This document shows positions 45,154 through 56,900 of a stretch of 64,000 bases of DNA, in pieces (within the stretch, counting starts at the first letter, position 1; each line of letters starts with the position of its first letter). The notes beneath the pieces are model-generated. The model ran no database searches. It saw only the letters and a list, made by a program, of their open reading frames with translations, and was not told the origin of the DNA. A program made the translations under genes and the position numbers. Source of the DNA: Brachionus manjavacas (lineage: Eukaryota; Rotifera; Eurotatoria; Ploima; Brachionidae); NCBI GenBank assembly GCA_019054805.1, contig JAHQIY010000004.1:3906001-3970000 (forward strand), in the 5' to 3' direction.

Positions 45154-46898
45154 TCATTTTTGAGCTTTTTTGGTAACATTTTCAAATTTAAAAACCCAAG
45201 CCCATTTAAGATCGTCAAAAAGTCTAATTTTAGATGTATCGATCACAACTTGATCATTGACAATGGTCCATTCTATTTTATTATCATACCCTAGTAGTTT
45301 GATGCTGTCAAATTTTGATTCATTGAATGCTGAAAGCTTTACACTTCCACTAGACCATTTCAACAAAAATCCAAAAACCGATTCATTTTTGCTAGTGTAC
45401 CAAACATTTGGATTAGTTGTATCGTTTTGATGCAACCAAGGCTTTGATCCGTATATTCCATTCCCATTTACCGACAGCCATTTACCCATTTGTCTAAGTC
45501 TTTCTTCGTAAATGGGAGCAATTATACCCTCTTTTGTCGGACCAACATTAATCAAAACATTCCCCCCGCAGCTTTAAAAAAAATAATAAATTATTATATT
45601 TTTTTTATTTTTTTTTTGCACCTTATTGTTTCTATCAAAGTGGCTAAAATTTCTTCAATAGTCATAAAGTCTTGGAGCTTAGCATTTCTTCTGTAGCCCC
45701 AAGAACTTTTGTCAATTGTAAAACAGTTTTCCCACTTATGATTTACCAATTTTCCCGGATTATAGCGATCATCGCATGTATAAAAGCCTCCATGCTTACA
45801 AGCAACTCCATTATTTCCCCATCTTTAAAAAAATATTTTTAATTTTCTAAATAAAAACTGATTCTTTTGACAAGAAATTTAATTAACACTATTTATAGTT
45901 TTTTTATCTTTTCTATTTAGTAAAATTACATTTAGGTATCCGTCTCTCTTTAATGAGAACTTGTTGGGGGACGAAATTATCAGTTAATTAAGTCTATAAA
46001 ATTCTAAATTTTAAAACTTTTTAATTCATTGTCAATAGATGAACATTTTTTATTTTTAAACCTGTCGTTTGTCACTACGGTGTCTTTTACTTTGCTTTCA
46101 TTGTACAGCCAGGCTAGAAACTGAGTTGAATTCCAATAATAATCCGGACCAGAGTCTCCGTCCGACCATATTATTTCAGGAGAATAATTTTCAACAAGCT
46201 CATGTAATTCTGGCATTGTCTTCATCTAAATCATATTTAAAATAATTTTGAAACGACAAAAACTCTAAAATCGTACTCTAACAAAGTCTTGAGTAGTATA
46301 ATTTTTTCTGGCATCGTTTAAATGAATTGGATTAAACCATTCGAATAAAGAATGGTACAGACCAAATTTTAGATTTGTTCTGTTTCTGATTGATTTGGCA
46401 AGCTCACCAACCAAGTCTCGTTTAGAGCCAACTTCTGCCGAGTTCCAATTGAAAGAGGTTTTAGAAGGCCACAGACAATAGCCTTCGTGATGCTTTGATG
46501 TTAATACAATGTGCCTAAATTTTAAGTTAATTTTTCATTAAATTTATTTGGCTAATTTACTTGGCACCAGATGCCTGAAAAAGGTCAGCCCAGTAGTCTG
46601 GATTGAAAAATTCAGCTGTAAACATTGATGCAAAATTGGTGTACTGAAAGTTCGGTGGATAATTTTTTTCCATGTAGCTCACAACATCAGGCTCTTTAGA
46701 ACCTTGCCAATACCACCAAAACCATTCAGATCTAAAAGCCGGTACAGAAAAAACTCCCCAATGAATAAATATTCCTATTTTAGACTCATCGTACCATTTG
46801 GGCAATTCCCTTTTGTCTAGTGATTCCCATGTTGGAAAATATTGACTAAAGGATGTCTTTAATAAAATTATTAAAAATAAAAAAAACGAAATTTTCAT
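45154..46898 (-). CDS. Alpha-L-fucosidase (GH29), secreted or lysosomal
   Basis: Five exons (46898-46561, 46514-46277, 46225-46062, 45822-45622, 45571-45154) give 452 residues, close to animal FUCA proteins. The enzyme removes alpha-linked L-fucose from glycans, in lysosomes or outside the cell. Residues 1-19 ([19 protein letters not shown]) are a signal peptide. GH29 landmarks are all present: [15 protein letters not shown] then [45 protein letters not shown] with the expected nucleophile Asp214, [27 protein letters not shown], and [17 protein letters not shown]. The C-terminal beta-sandwich follows. All exon joins keep frame and use GT/AG. Nothing suggests loss of function. Confidence 0.94.
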
Positions 46899-48420
46899 TC
46901 TAATAAATGTAAATCAGCTGAAATAATTTTATTTAAAGTGAAAAATCACATGATAGAAATTTAAATTTTTTAAACTTAAAATAAGTTTATCTGCATATTT
47001 TTTATCATCAAATGTTTTTCGGTCATTTATGATAAATCAATTTTACTGATTTATTTTAATTATTTGATAATGATTGTTCTACTTAATTTATATTTGATTA
47101 ATTTTAATTTACTTTTTCTTCAGAAACATGAGGCTAAAAAAACGGGTCAAATATTTCATTATGTTTCATTAAAAGATTTTTTTAAATAATTTATAATTCA
47201 GTTACCGGCAAAGTACCAGGATTATATAACTCTTTCAGTCATCTTTTTAGAAAATTTTTAACTAAACATCAAAAATCTTCTTTGAAACAAATGTCTATGG
47301 CTTTTAGATATCAAGATTCAGGTTCAGTACTGTTATATTTTAAAGAATAGCTTATATCTTCATCAATCAAAGCATGATTTGATCTCGATTCACTGTAACA
47401 AATAAAAAATTTAATCAGTTATCAATTTTTTCAATGTCAATGCTTGCTTTTTGTTTATAAAATTTAATTCTTAGAATTTTGTTTTGAAAGTCTTTTTATC
47501 TTTTGAGTACTCGATTTTAAAATAACGATGCAACAACCAAATAAGGATCTAATCAGAGATTTGAACAATGCCTTATTTTAAATTTGGTTACTTTATTTAA
47601 AATCTTTTATTCTTCAAGTTTTGATTTTTGATGACACTTTTTAAACAAATTATTTAAAATTAAATGATTTATAAATTTTATTTAAGGGTCCAGTTCAGCA
47701 CCTAGGAATGAAGGATTCCACTCATTAGAGATAGGTTTATTTTCAATATGAAGGTGTAACCATTTCAGGTTCTCTTGTAGGAATCCTAAAAGAATCTATG
47801 AAAAAAAATTCGATGGTAACTTAAATAAATTTTATTGAAATTCTTGTCAGGACCTTTTCATCCACTCGTTAATAAGGATGGGTCTAAATATCAGTACAAT
47901 TTTTACTGTCAATTTAGAAAAAAAAATACTCGAGCCATAATTAATTAAAAGATTTTGACAAGAAATCGGCAGATTTTTTTAATTTACTAATTTAATCAAT
48001 TCGAATTAATATCTTATTTTGAAAAAATATTTTAATTAAAAACTGTGGTATCAATCAAGACTTTTAATCAATATTTATTAAAAAATATAATAATTTAATT
48101 TTTTTTAACAATTTAGTTAAAAACATAAAAAAGCTAAAAATAGTAATTGATGGCAAAAATTAAAAATTGTAAAAATGAGTATCAATAAAATTTGTAGGTG
48201 TCGCAGCAAGAACTATTCCTGCTACTACTCCTTAAAAAAAAACTCTAATTTAATTTATATTTTATCTGCCTAAACAGAGATACGTTTTTTTGGATTTTAT
48301 TTAGATTATTTTTTAGTAATTTATCAGCATTCAAATGTCGTTTAATTTTTTAAAATGAATTTTTGTTTTTTTTTTTTAAAAGTCATCAATAATTTATTCA
48401 GCAATTTAAAAACTTATAAA
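46899..48420. other. Intergenic stretch with orphan exon-like frames
   Basis: On the minus strand three pieces look exon-like after an AG: about 48,239-48,175 (GVVAGIVLAATPTNFID), 47,783-47,690 (FLQENLKWLHLHIENKPISN, then EWNPSF) and 47,397-47,315 (ESRSNHALIDEDISYSLKYN, then STEPES and a stop). They do not join in one frame that I can defend, and no family is recognised. Confidence 0.3.
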
Positions 48421-48905
48421 AAAAGGATATTGCAGCACTTGAAAGAGTTCAAAGACGAGCAACTAAACTGGTAAAAATCATAAAGGACTTACCGTACGAT
48501 TGCAGACTCAAAAAGCTAGGCTTGAAAACACTAGAGGAAAGGTGATAAGAGGGGACTTAATTTAGTTCTTCAAAATAAGTAATGGACTAAGTAGAGAAGA
48601 CTGGCACAACCCGAATAAGTTGATGAGCTCAATTACAGTTTATGGACCAGCGCGTAGCGTTCGCGGAAGCAAACACCGTCTGGAAAAGCAGTTAACCAAG
48701 AATGGCTACAGAGAACATTTTCTGTTGAATAGAGTTGTTTAAAATTGGAACAATTTAACAACAGAGACTAACTATTTCAACCAGGTTTCCTCGTTAGATC
48801 TGATTTCGGATTCGGCCGATTCTCAGGACGGATCCCCAAAAAATTTGACATCGGTCATAGAATATTTTCTCTGACAATATTTCTTAGTCCAGCAGTAGTA
48901 AAGCC
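48421..48905 (+). mobile_element. LINE ORF2 C-terminal fragment
   Basis: The plus strand reads [14 protein letters not shown], then [16 protein letters not shown], a frame change, GDLI, SVRGSKHRLEKQLTKN and FLLNRVV followed by NWNNL. This order is the post-RT tail of CR1-like ORF2 proteins. It has stops, is 5'-truncated and lies about 0.4 kb from the 3' end of the convergent SLC18 gene. Confidence 0.75.
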
Positions 48906-49279
48906 ACAATAGCAGTTTTTCCACTTATTCATTAAGTTGGAAAAGTAATAGTGTTGATGATTTTTTTAGAATAAAATTTTCTGGAAAGAGATCAAGGTTT
49001 ATTAATTCAAAATTGCTTAAAATGGGCCTACCAAACGTGTCACGAGTGGTAGTAATCTTATTTTAGATAAAGGGTAATTGATTAATTTTTTTAATTTTTA
49101 AGTCAATTCATGAAAATAAAAATTTTATTAATTATTATTAAAACGCTAAAATTAAGAATAATGATTTATTTTTGGACCCTAAATCAGCATTTATATTGCT
49201 GAACAATTAAATAGAGTCAAAAACTCATTAAAAAAATAACATCCAATTATTAATGATAAAAAATGCGGTAATATATTAA

Positions 49280-52061
49280 TTAGAAATCGTCACTGATTGT
49301 TTCACTTGACTTAGTTTGATTGTCATACGAAACATATTTAATAGTGTGTGATCGATCATTCATAATCAAAGACTATAAAAATATATAATTTTTTTATAAC
49401 AAAGCAAAAAATAAAATACCATATTTTCTTCCCTTGCAGGAGGATCCTTTAAAAATAGCATCAAGGGTGCGTAGGCTAATCCGATTATTGCTACCATAAA
49501 AAGCATAGCTCTAAATCCAAAAGCCGATACAATCAAACCACTGAAAGCAGGACCTTTGTTTTGAAAAAAAAATAATTTATTGAAGTTAAAACAATCAAAT
49601 TTTATCGAGACCTTCAATAATTTCAAAGCGAAATTATTAGTTTCCTGTATTTTGATTAAATTTTAAAAAAGATATAAAAATAATCAAATTTTGGAACAAA
49701 TTATTCAAATTGGTATTAGTTAATTAAAAAATTTAGCTTAATTTTTTAAAATAGTCATGAATGTTTAAAACAAATTTGAAGATTTAATGATAATAAACGA
49801 TTTTGAAAATCAATTACATTTTTTTAATTAAAAAGTAAAAATATTTTTAAATGTATTTTGTTAAGGAAAAATTTGGCATTATTTTTTGTAAAAGTTACAA
49901 TAATTTTTCACATTGATGAAAAAAAATCTAAATTTTTTATATTAAGAAATTAACGTTAAAAAAAAATCTTATATTTTGAAAATCTCTGTTTTATTTATTA
50001 TTACCTCTGATTATTTTCTTGATTAATTAACTTTTTTTAATATGGAAATGTAAATTGCATTTAACTTTAATTAAACAAATCACTTAAAAACTTATTACTC
50101 TTTTTTAATTTAATTCTTAAGTAGCTTAAAAAAAATTTGAAAAAATCATTCTTTAATGCCAAGTCATGTATTCTATGCTAAAAGTCTTTTTCTTTAAATA
50201 CCTATAGCAAAGCCAAGGCAAAATGCTACATCAGCAATGGCATATACACTGCCATAGACGGAAGAGTGTCTAATATCCACCAAATACCCCATTTGAGGCA
50301 TCATAGTAGCATCAACCATTCCGATGGCCAAGCCCAATGCACCGTTTGGTATTATCAAGCCATAAATACTGGTTGCCAAAGGTACGAGAACCAGAGCAAT
50401 ACTAATCACTATCAGACCAATCATTGCGCATAACCATCGCCCAAATCTGTTCGCAATTCGTCCAAATAAATTCGTCCCAATAAGATACGAAATGCTAGCA
50501 GGCAAAAAAGCAGCTCCCAGTTGCCAATTTTCTGAATGCATTGTGTTAATCATCCAAATCGGTAAAGACGGTTCCATCATTGCTATTCCCATATTTCCGA
50601 AGGATATAGCTCCAGCTGCTATTAGAATGTATGGATCCGAAATCAGTTGACGCAGTGGGGCTCCTTCCATCTGTTCCTTTTTGACACTCGGCTGAAGTAT
50701 TAATAGTTGAAGTACTTATTTATAAGTTTTAGAATAAAATATCAAAATATTTATATTTTGTTTATTACTTCCATCGATTATTCCAAGACTTGCAAGAATT
50801 AAAAATGGTGCTTCTTTTCCAAAAAATTCATAAATAACTCCACCAAAAGGCGGCCCAACTTAAATTTATTGTTTAAGTTAAAAAAAAGGTTAAATTCAGA
50901 GATGTTTTGAAGTCTCAAATCAAAATCCGAGTCATTAAAAAAAAGTCCAAGTCTGGACTTGAACTTGACTTGAGACTTGTGACTTTTAAACAACTCTGTT
51001 TATATTAAATTAATTACCCAGAACACCCATCGCCAGACCCCCTAAAGCAATGCCCATAGCTGTTCCTCTTTCTTCATCGTCTGGATAACAGTCTGCAAGC
51101 ATTCCTAGACCTAGTTATTTAAGTCCGTGTTAAAAGTAGAAATTTAGATCCTCTCCATTCATTTATTTACCTGTCACACTTGAACAAGCAGATCCCATTC
51201 CTTGTACAGCTCTGGCAATGAATAATAATGCATAACTTTGACTAAAAGCAAACGCTTAAAAATTAGAAAAATTAAAATTAAATTAAATAATCTAAAAAAT
51301 TTACTGATGGTAGATAGAAACATGATTATAAAGCCAGCGAACATTGGAATACTGTAACCTATCCTATAAAAATTTAGAAATTGATTAGAAATATAAAGTT
51401 TCAAGAGATTTTTCTACTTGTTTGTCAAAGGTCCAATAAATGGGTTGACCATTAATTGTACTATAGGTTTAGAAGCAAACATTAGTCCGACTTTAGTGTT
51501 AAGTTTGTTCATTTGGACTTTTTTCCAATTTTCAGCAATTATATTCGCTTTTTCTTCTTCTTCCAATTTCTGAATATTCCTTTCCTTCTCAATTTGCTTT
51601 TCAAACCCACCTATTGAAATAAAAATAATAAAAAATTAAAATTTTTACTTTTAAATTATACTTAAATTTGGAAGAGTGGTAAAGCGATTGTTGTACTCTT
51701 CATCGCCGATAAAGGTAATGTTTTTCATTCGAAGAAGGGTCTGTATTTCGACAGTTTCATTTGGATGATCTAATGCGAATAGATATTCAGGAACGATTGG
51801 AACTTAAAAACTATTTTTCAGAATGCTTTTATTTTTTTTCTTGATAGACTTACCAACTGTGGTTAGCAGCATATTGTCAAAAAACAAAGCAATGAAAACC
51901 ACAAGAAGTACCAATTTTCTCGAGTTTCTGCATCGGTATATGAAACCAGACAAACTATAGGACATTTTGTTTTGGCCTTTTGCAATGTTTTCATTCAAAT
52001 TTGGTACACTATTTCCGTTAACTGTGTAAATTTTGTCACTCTTGTTAACACCTTCATGCAT
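49280..52061 (-). CDS. Vesicular monoamine transporter-like protein (SLC18, MFS)
   Basis: Ten exons (52061-51854, 51802-51662, 51610-51418, 51363-51305, 51254-51171, 51110-51018, 50858-50769, 50714-50202, 49553-49420, 49372-49280) give 535 residues. SLC18 proteins load amines into synaptic vesicles in exchange for protons. TM1 reads [20 protein letters not shown]; Asp62 corresponds to the conserved TM1 aspartate, and DNMLLT favours the VMAT over the VAChT type. A charged lumenal loop follows, then [86 protein letters not shown] and [20 protein letters not shown], all in VMAT order. Intron 6 carries a hAT-like MITE. The substrate cannot be set from sequence. Confidence 0.92.
50897..50998. mobile_element. 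102-bp hAT-like MITE in SLC18 intron 6
   Basis: The unit begins cagagatgttttgaagtctc and ends gacttttaaacaactctg, inverted relatives of the tips of the element at 25372. Flanking octamers gttaaatt and tttatatt match at six of eight positions, compatible with an old 8-bp duplication. It fills most of a 159-bp intron; without it the intron would be about 50 bp. Confidence 0.7.
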
Positions 52062-55000
52062 AACAATCTAAAAATTCGACCAAAACAGTTTTCAATAAAT
52101 AGTATTTGAAAAAAAATATTATTTTTAATATTATTTATTGTCAAAAAATACAAGATATCACTTCATACTTAAAATAAACTAGTTATCTGATTATTTATTT
52201 TAAAAAATAATATACATTAGTAAACTAGCTTTAGAAGTTTCTCTTAAATATTTTTTAAATGTTTTGACTCTACCAACATTCTGCGATGTTTATTCACAAA
52301 AGTCTGGAATAAGTTGAATTAGAAGATGAAGAGACAAAATAAATAATAAATGTAGATAAATGATCTATTGAGATAATTTTTTTTTAATTTTTTTTTAAAA
52401 TATTCCGAAACTAGAAAAAAAATTACAGCAGAAGTATAATTATCTGGTCTGGCCATTTTGAACTGTTTGGAAGAATCTGAAAGACTATTAAAATGAAAAA
52501 AATTAAGATTCTGATTTAAAAAAATCAAAAAAAATCAACTTTATTCAATACTTTAAATATTTATTTGGATTGGGGTAAATTTCAATTCTTAAAATTAAAA
52601 ACTAGTCCTAATATTCAAATATTTTGTGGCCCATTTTTGAATTTTTTCTTAAATTTTATACTTATGATGCGATAATTATCTTTTTTCTAATCATTTATTT
52701 GATATTTATCAACTTTTGCGAGCTATCATCAATTTTTTCTGACTAAGCACTTTGACCCCTTTTTGAGTCTAGGCTAATAAAATCCTAGAATCACAACTCT
52801 GGTGCAAAAATTAATAAATGATCAACCAAACTGGTCCATGTTTTGAAACTCTGATAACAAAGTGATTACTTCTTTTCAAGATCATGTTGATTCCACTTAA
52901 AGGAAACTTACCTTTTCAAATATCAGTTAACCATTAGATAAAAATATTTATTTATTAGCAATAATCAAAAGTATCAAAAAACTGAAATCTATGAAATTTT
53001 TTACCAAAAAAACTTCAAATCAAAAACTAATTCGGATATTTGATTAAAAAATGGATAATTGATTGAAATGATTTTCCTCGAATCTTTACAATTTTGGCTA
53101 TTATTTTTTTAATTTTTGTCTAAAATAAGATTTCTTCAAAAAATATTAGCTTTTAATTGGCTTCAAAAGCATTTTAAAAAAGTCTTTGAAATCAAATCAG
53201 GAAAATGACAAGATGAGAAGGGAAATAAATAAGAGACATCGAAACCAAAGTCAAAAAAAAAATTAAGTTTTGAGTCTTAAAATTCCAATTAGCATATCAC
53301 TGAAACGGATAGTAACATAGCTTTGGCTTAAGCGAAAATATTCTAAGGTTTCCTTAAAATAAGCCTTATCACTAAAACCATATCTCAAGATTTTGATTTC
53401 ATTTTTTTTTAAACAAAACTAATTATGATAATTAAAGCATCATCAATGACACCAACACAGAAAGTTAGACAAGATCTTAAGTTACAATTAAGCATATTCC
53501 ACTGCCTTCGTATTTTTCACTGATACCATTTAATCATATTCATCCATATTTATAAAAAAAACATGATTTCATAGATTTATAATTTGTTTTCGAAGCCTGA
53601 TAGAACAATGTGAATCATAAAAGGACACAAAAAATGAAGAAATTTATCAATAAGCAATCTTCGCTTGAGATGATCCATTAGCGGGTTTTATGGCATTTTT
53701 ACAATGCTTAACGTCAACTGCACGCTCAATACTACTTCGAATAGAATCATATAAAATTTATGACTTTGATATTTAATTGTATAATGAAATCTTAGATTTC
53801 CGGCTTTGGGACTCAAATAAATGTTTGCTCAAAATTATGCTTTTAATTAATAGCAGAAGGCATCATGCATTTAATCTTTTTTTTTCTTTAAATTCATTTA
53901 CGACTCTTGATATTGACATGGAGGAAAATAAAGTTATTTAAATAAATAAATTTAGAGATTACTCATGACGAAATAAGTACTTTAAATTCCAATTTTATTT
54001 TGATTATAAAACAATTTACTTTAACTCCAAGTAAAATATATTTTCTTATTTGACAATTTAATTAGTCAAAAAAAGTCTTTTTCAGATGATTGAAAAATTT
54101 TATCATCGATTTTTAAACTAAATATGTGCCGAATTAAAATTTGAAATTCAAAAAGAATTTTGTTTTAATTTTGACAAAAACACTCTTGTTTTTTTGTTAA
54201 ATTTATTAGCAAACTTTCAATTTTAAATTATTTTTTCAAATTTAAAGATAGCTTTTCTTTTTTTCATCTTAACAAATGAAGCAGTTTAAAAATTATTTTA
54301 AGGATTTAATGAAAATTCTGAAATCTTTAATGCAAACAAATTTTGCATTAAACATACTTTTATTATTACCATAATTCAAAACTTCAAAAATTTTTAGTCC
54401 TAAAATTTCTATTATTCAATTAATCTTTATTTGATTAAAAAAATTATTATTTAGTAAACTGAAGTTAATTTTTTGAAAGAGGTTTTTCATGTTTTTTCAA
54501 AACGATATTTGATAGTAGAAAATTAAAAATAGAAGCATACAAATTTTTGATGTTATATCAATGCATTTTAAATTATTAAATCAAAAAAAATTGATAACAA
54601 AAAATTTAAAAATTCACAGGTATTTTTTAACATGCACTTGTCTTAGAGAAACCAAAGAATTACAAAATTTATTTATCTTTGGCAACACACGCTGAAGCTA
54701 TTTTTAAACTTTCTCTTGAATACTTTTGACTTTCTATTTATCAAACATTTCAAATTTGATTTAGTACTTTTTTTAGATAACTTAGATACCTGATCGGTTC
54801 ATTTTTTACCCGAAACACTTTTAAAAGATTGTCATTGATGCAATTATCGCAAACAGGAGATTTAGATGCAGATGCGCTTGTATAATGTTCTAATTTTTTT
54901 TTGTCACGATTTTTTAATAGTGACAATGCTTTATCTGTTTTTTGAAACTTATAACAAGTCTGTAACTATCCAAGGAATTTTTTTTTATACTAAATGAACC

Positions 55001-55484
55001 ATGAGTATCATGAGTGATTGAAATTTTTTAATTTTGATTTAAAAAGTTGGGCTTGAACTGAAATAAATTGGGTACAAAATTTTAGTAACCACCAGTTATT
55101 TGATGATAAAATTACTTATCAATTATTGATGAATGAATTTGTGCATCTTTTATAAATTTAATTTCTCTAATTTTTTATGTATTCTTATAAAAACTTGCTG
55201 TAAAATTTTTGTGATGTTTAAGAATTTGTCGAATTAATTTTAGATAAAAAACTTTTATTCCTATAAAACGAAAATTAAAAAAGTGAGTCTAAAATTAAAA
55301 TCGGTCTATTACTTAATTTGACTAGTTTATCCTACTGTGTTAGATTACCGAAAAAAATTTGTACACACAAATTTTTTTAGTGAAAAATTGAAAAATTAAT
55401 AAAAAAAAATATATAAAAATATGTCCAGTTTTATTTCAATAAAATTTTGGTCACATATTAAGTTTGTTTAATTTGTCACATTAA
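52062..55484. other. Long AT-rich stretch upstream of SLC18
   Basis: No gene could be supported in 3.4 kb. At about 53,650-53,745 a minus-strand frame (DSIRSSIERAVDVKHCKNAI, then KPANGSSQAKIAY and a stop) has coding-like composition but no clear splice acceptor or family. 5' UTR exons of SLC18 could lie here. Confidence 0.4.
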
Positions 55485-55520
<36 letters not shown>

Positions 55521-55995
55521 GCTACGACAAGCAAGGAGGCAACCTACTGGGAGGTAGCCTATGGTACCACATAGCGCTTTACAAAGAAAATTACAAATAT
55601 ACAAGAACTTATAAGTTTTTAGAGTCAACAGACATTATTTCCAGTATAAGGTAAATAAGAACTTAGAAGAAACTGAAAGGGGTTTATTTAAGATATTGTT
55701 GGATCAATTAAACTAAAATTAAAATTTTTATGTGGTGAAAACTTGGTGACCAGTCAAGGAGGCAAAGCGATTCTTGAATTGATTGACTGAGTCGGAGTCT
55801 GTGACCTCGATGGGAAGAACATTCCACTCATTGACAACCCTGTTAGTAAAGAAATTGTCCCTCTTCATACATTTTGTTGAGGCCTGATCAGACAGTCTCC
55901 TCGTGTGCTCCCTGCTGTGGATCTGTGGGTTCTTTCAATTAACTTTTTTAATGCCGTTTAAAAGTTTAAGCTGTTGGGTCATGTCAACTCATGCA
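55485..55995 (-). mobile_element. CR1-like LINE 3' end, minus strand
   Basis: The 3' end is an AAT microsatellite (about 55,489-55,515) followed by aaataaagctacgacaagc. Reading minus, the coding tail is legible: RRLSDQASTKCMKRDNFFTN, RVVNEWNVLPIEVTDSDSVN and QFKNRFASLTGHQ, the classic C-terminus of ORF2. It is the best copy of the family also seen at 4,591 and, as tails, at 8,114 and 33,187. Confidence 0.8.
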
Positions 55996-56024
55996 CGACG
56001 CTCTTGAAGACCCTAAAAAAATTT

Positions 56025-56410
56025 ATTCTATAAAAGAAAAATTTAAAAAATTTATTCCAATAAATTTTAAGAGGGGATCTGATCGAGATGTTCAAAATTA
56101 TAAAAGGGCACAACAAGATTAACTGGCATGTACCCCTAGTCTTCAAGAATAATCCAGAAAATACGTTTCGTCCAACCCCTAGACGTCATGATTTTAAGTT
56201 AGAAAGACAATTAGTAAAGAACTGTGAGATGTAAGAGTGGTCAATGTTTGGAATCGACTTAACAGAGATGTTATTAATTCAGATACAGTAAAAGTTTTTA
56301 AAAACAAAATTGATAAACTTGATTAAAACAAGCTATTATGATGAGGCTTCACTCTCGTTCCATGTGCTAGCACATTATAGCTTTAATTTTATTATTATTA
56401 TTAAATTTTA
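56025..56410 (+). mobile_element. CR1-like LINE 3' end, plus strand
   Basis: The plus strand reads RGDLIEMFKIIKGHNKINWH, RPTPRRHDFKLERQLVKN, then after a frame change VVNVWNRLNRDVINSDTVKV and FKNKIDKLD with a stop. The 3' end is tatagctttaattttatta followed by an ATT tail, matching the tail of the opposite-strand copy 30 bp away. The two 5'-truncated copies are head to head. Confidence 0.75.
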
Positions 56411-56900
56411 TTTGAAAAAAAATTAGGTAAGCGAGTATAGTAAAATATTAAAATAATCATTTTTTATTTAAATTTAGGTGCTGATTTAATTCTTGAAATA
56501 TAATAATTTCTAAAAAATCATTCTTTTTTTTCGTATTTACATCGGCTTCTTTTTCAAATAATAAAATACAATCCCGAAAATTGAGTAGGCCTTACAAGTT
56601 AACGATACTACAAAATATGGGTGATATGGTACTAAAGCGTAGACGTTACAACTTAATATTTTACTTAGTTATAATGCAGCATTAAAAACAATGGAATACC
56701 GGAAGCTAAATTATAACTTCTTAATTGCTTTGTCTTTGTTTTATGTTAAATTTGCGGGTAATAAGTTTTTTTAGTCTCTTGTGAATTTCTGGTTAAAAAA
56801 ATTTTAAAAATGCAATTTTAATAGAATTAGTTTTATTTTAAACAAAGACAAAAATTTTTCTAAAAATATCGATAGAGATCAAAAACAAACTGAAAGAAAA
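56411..56900. other. 3' flank of the ALMS-motif gene
   Basis: No separate feature; probably includes the 3' UTR of the minus-strand gene ending at 56901. Confidence 0.4.

Noticed and set aside
55489-55515. AAT trinucleotide array as a stand-alone microsatellite or CRISPR-like repeat
   Set aside because: It is the 3' tail of a minus-strand LINE, as at 4,600, 8,120 and 33,190. No spaced direct repeats of CRISPR type exist in the window.
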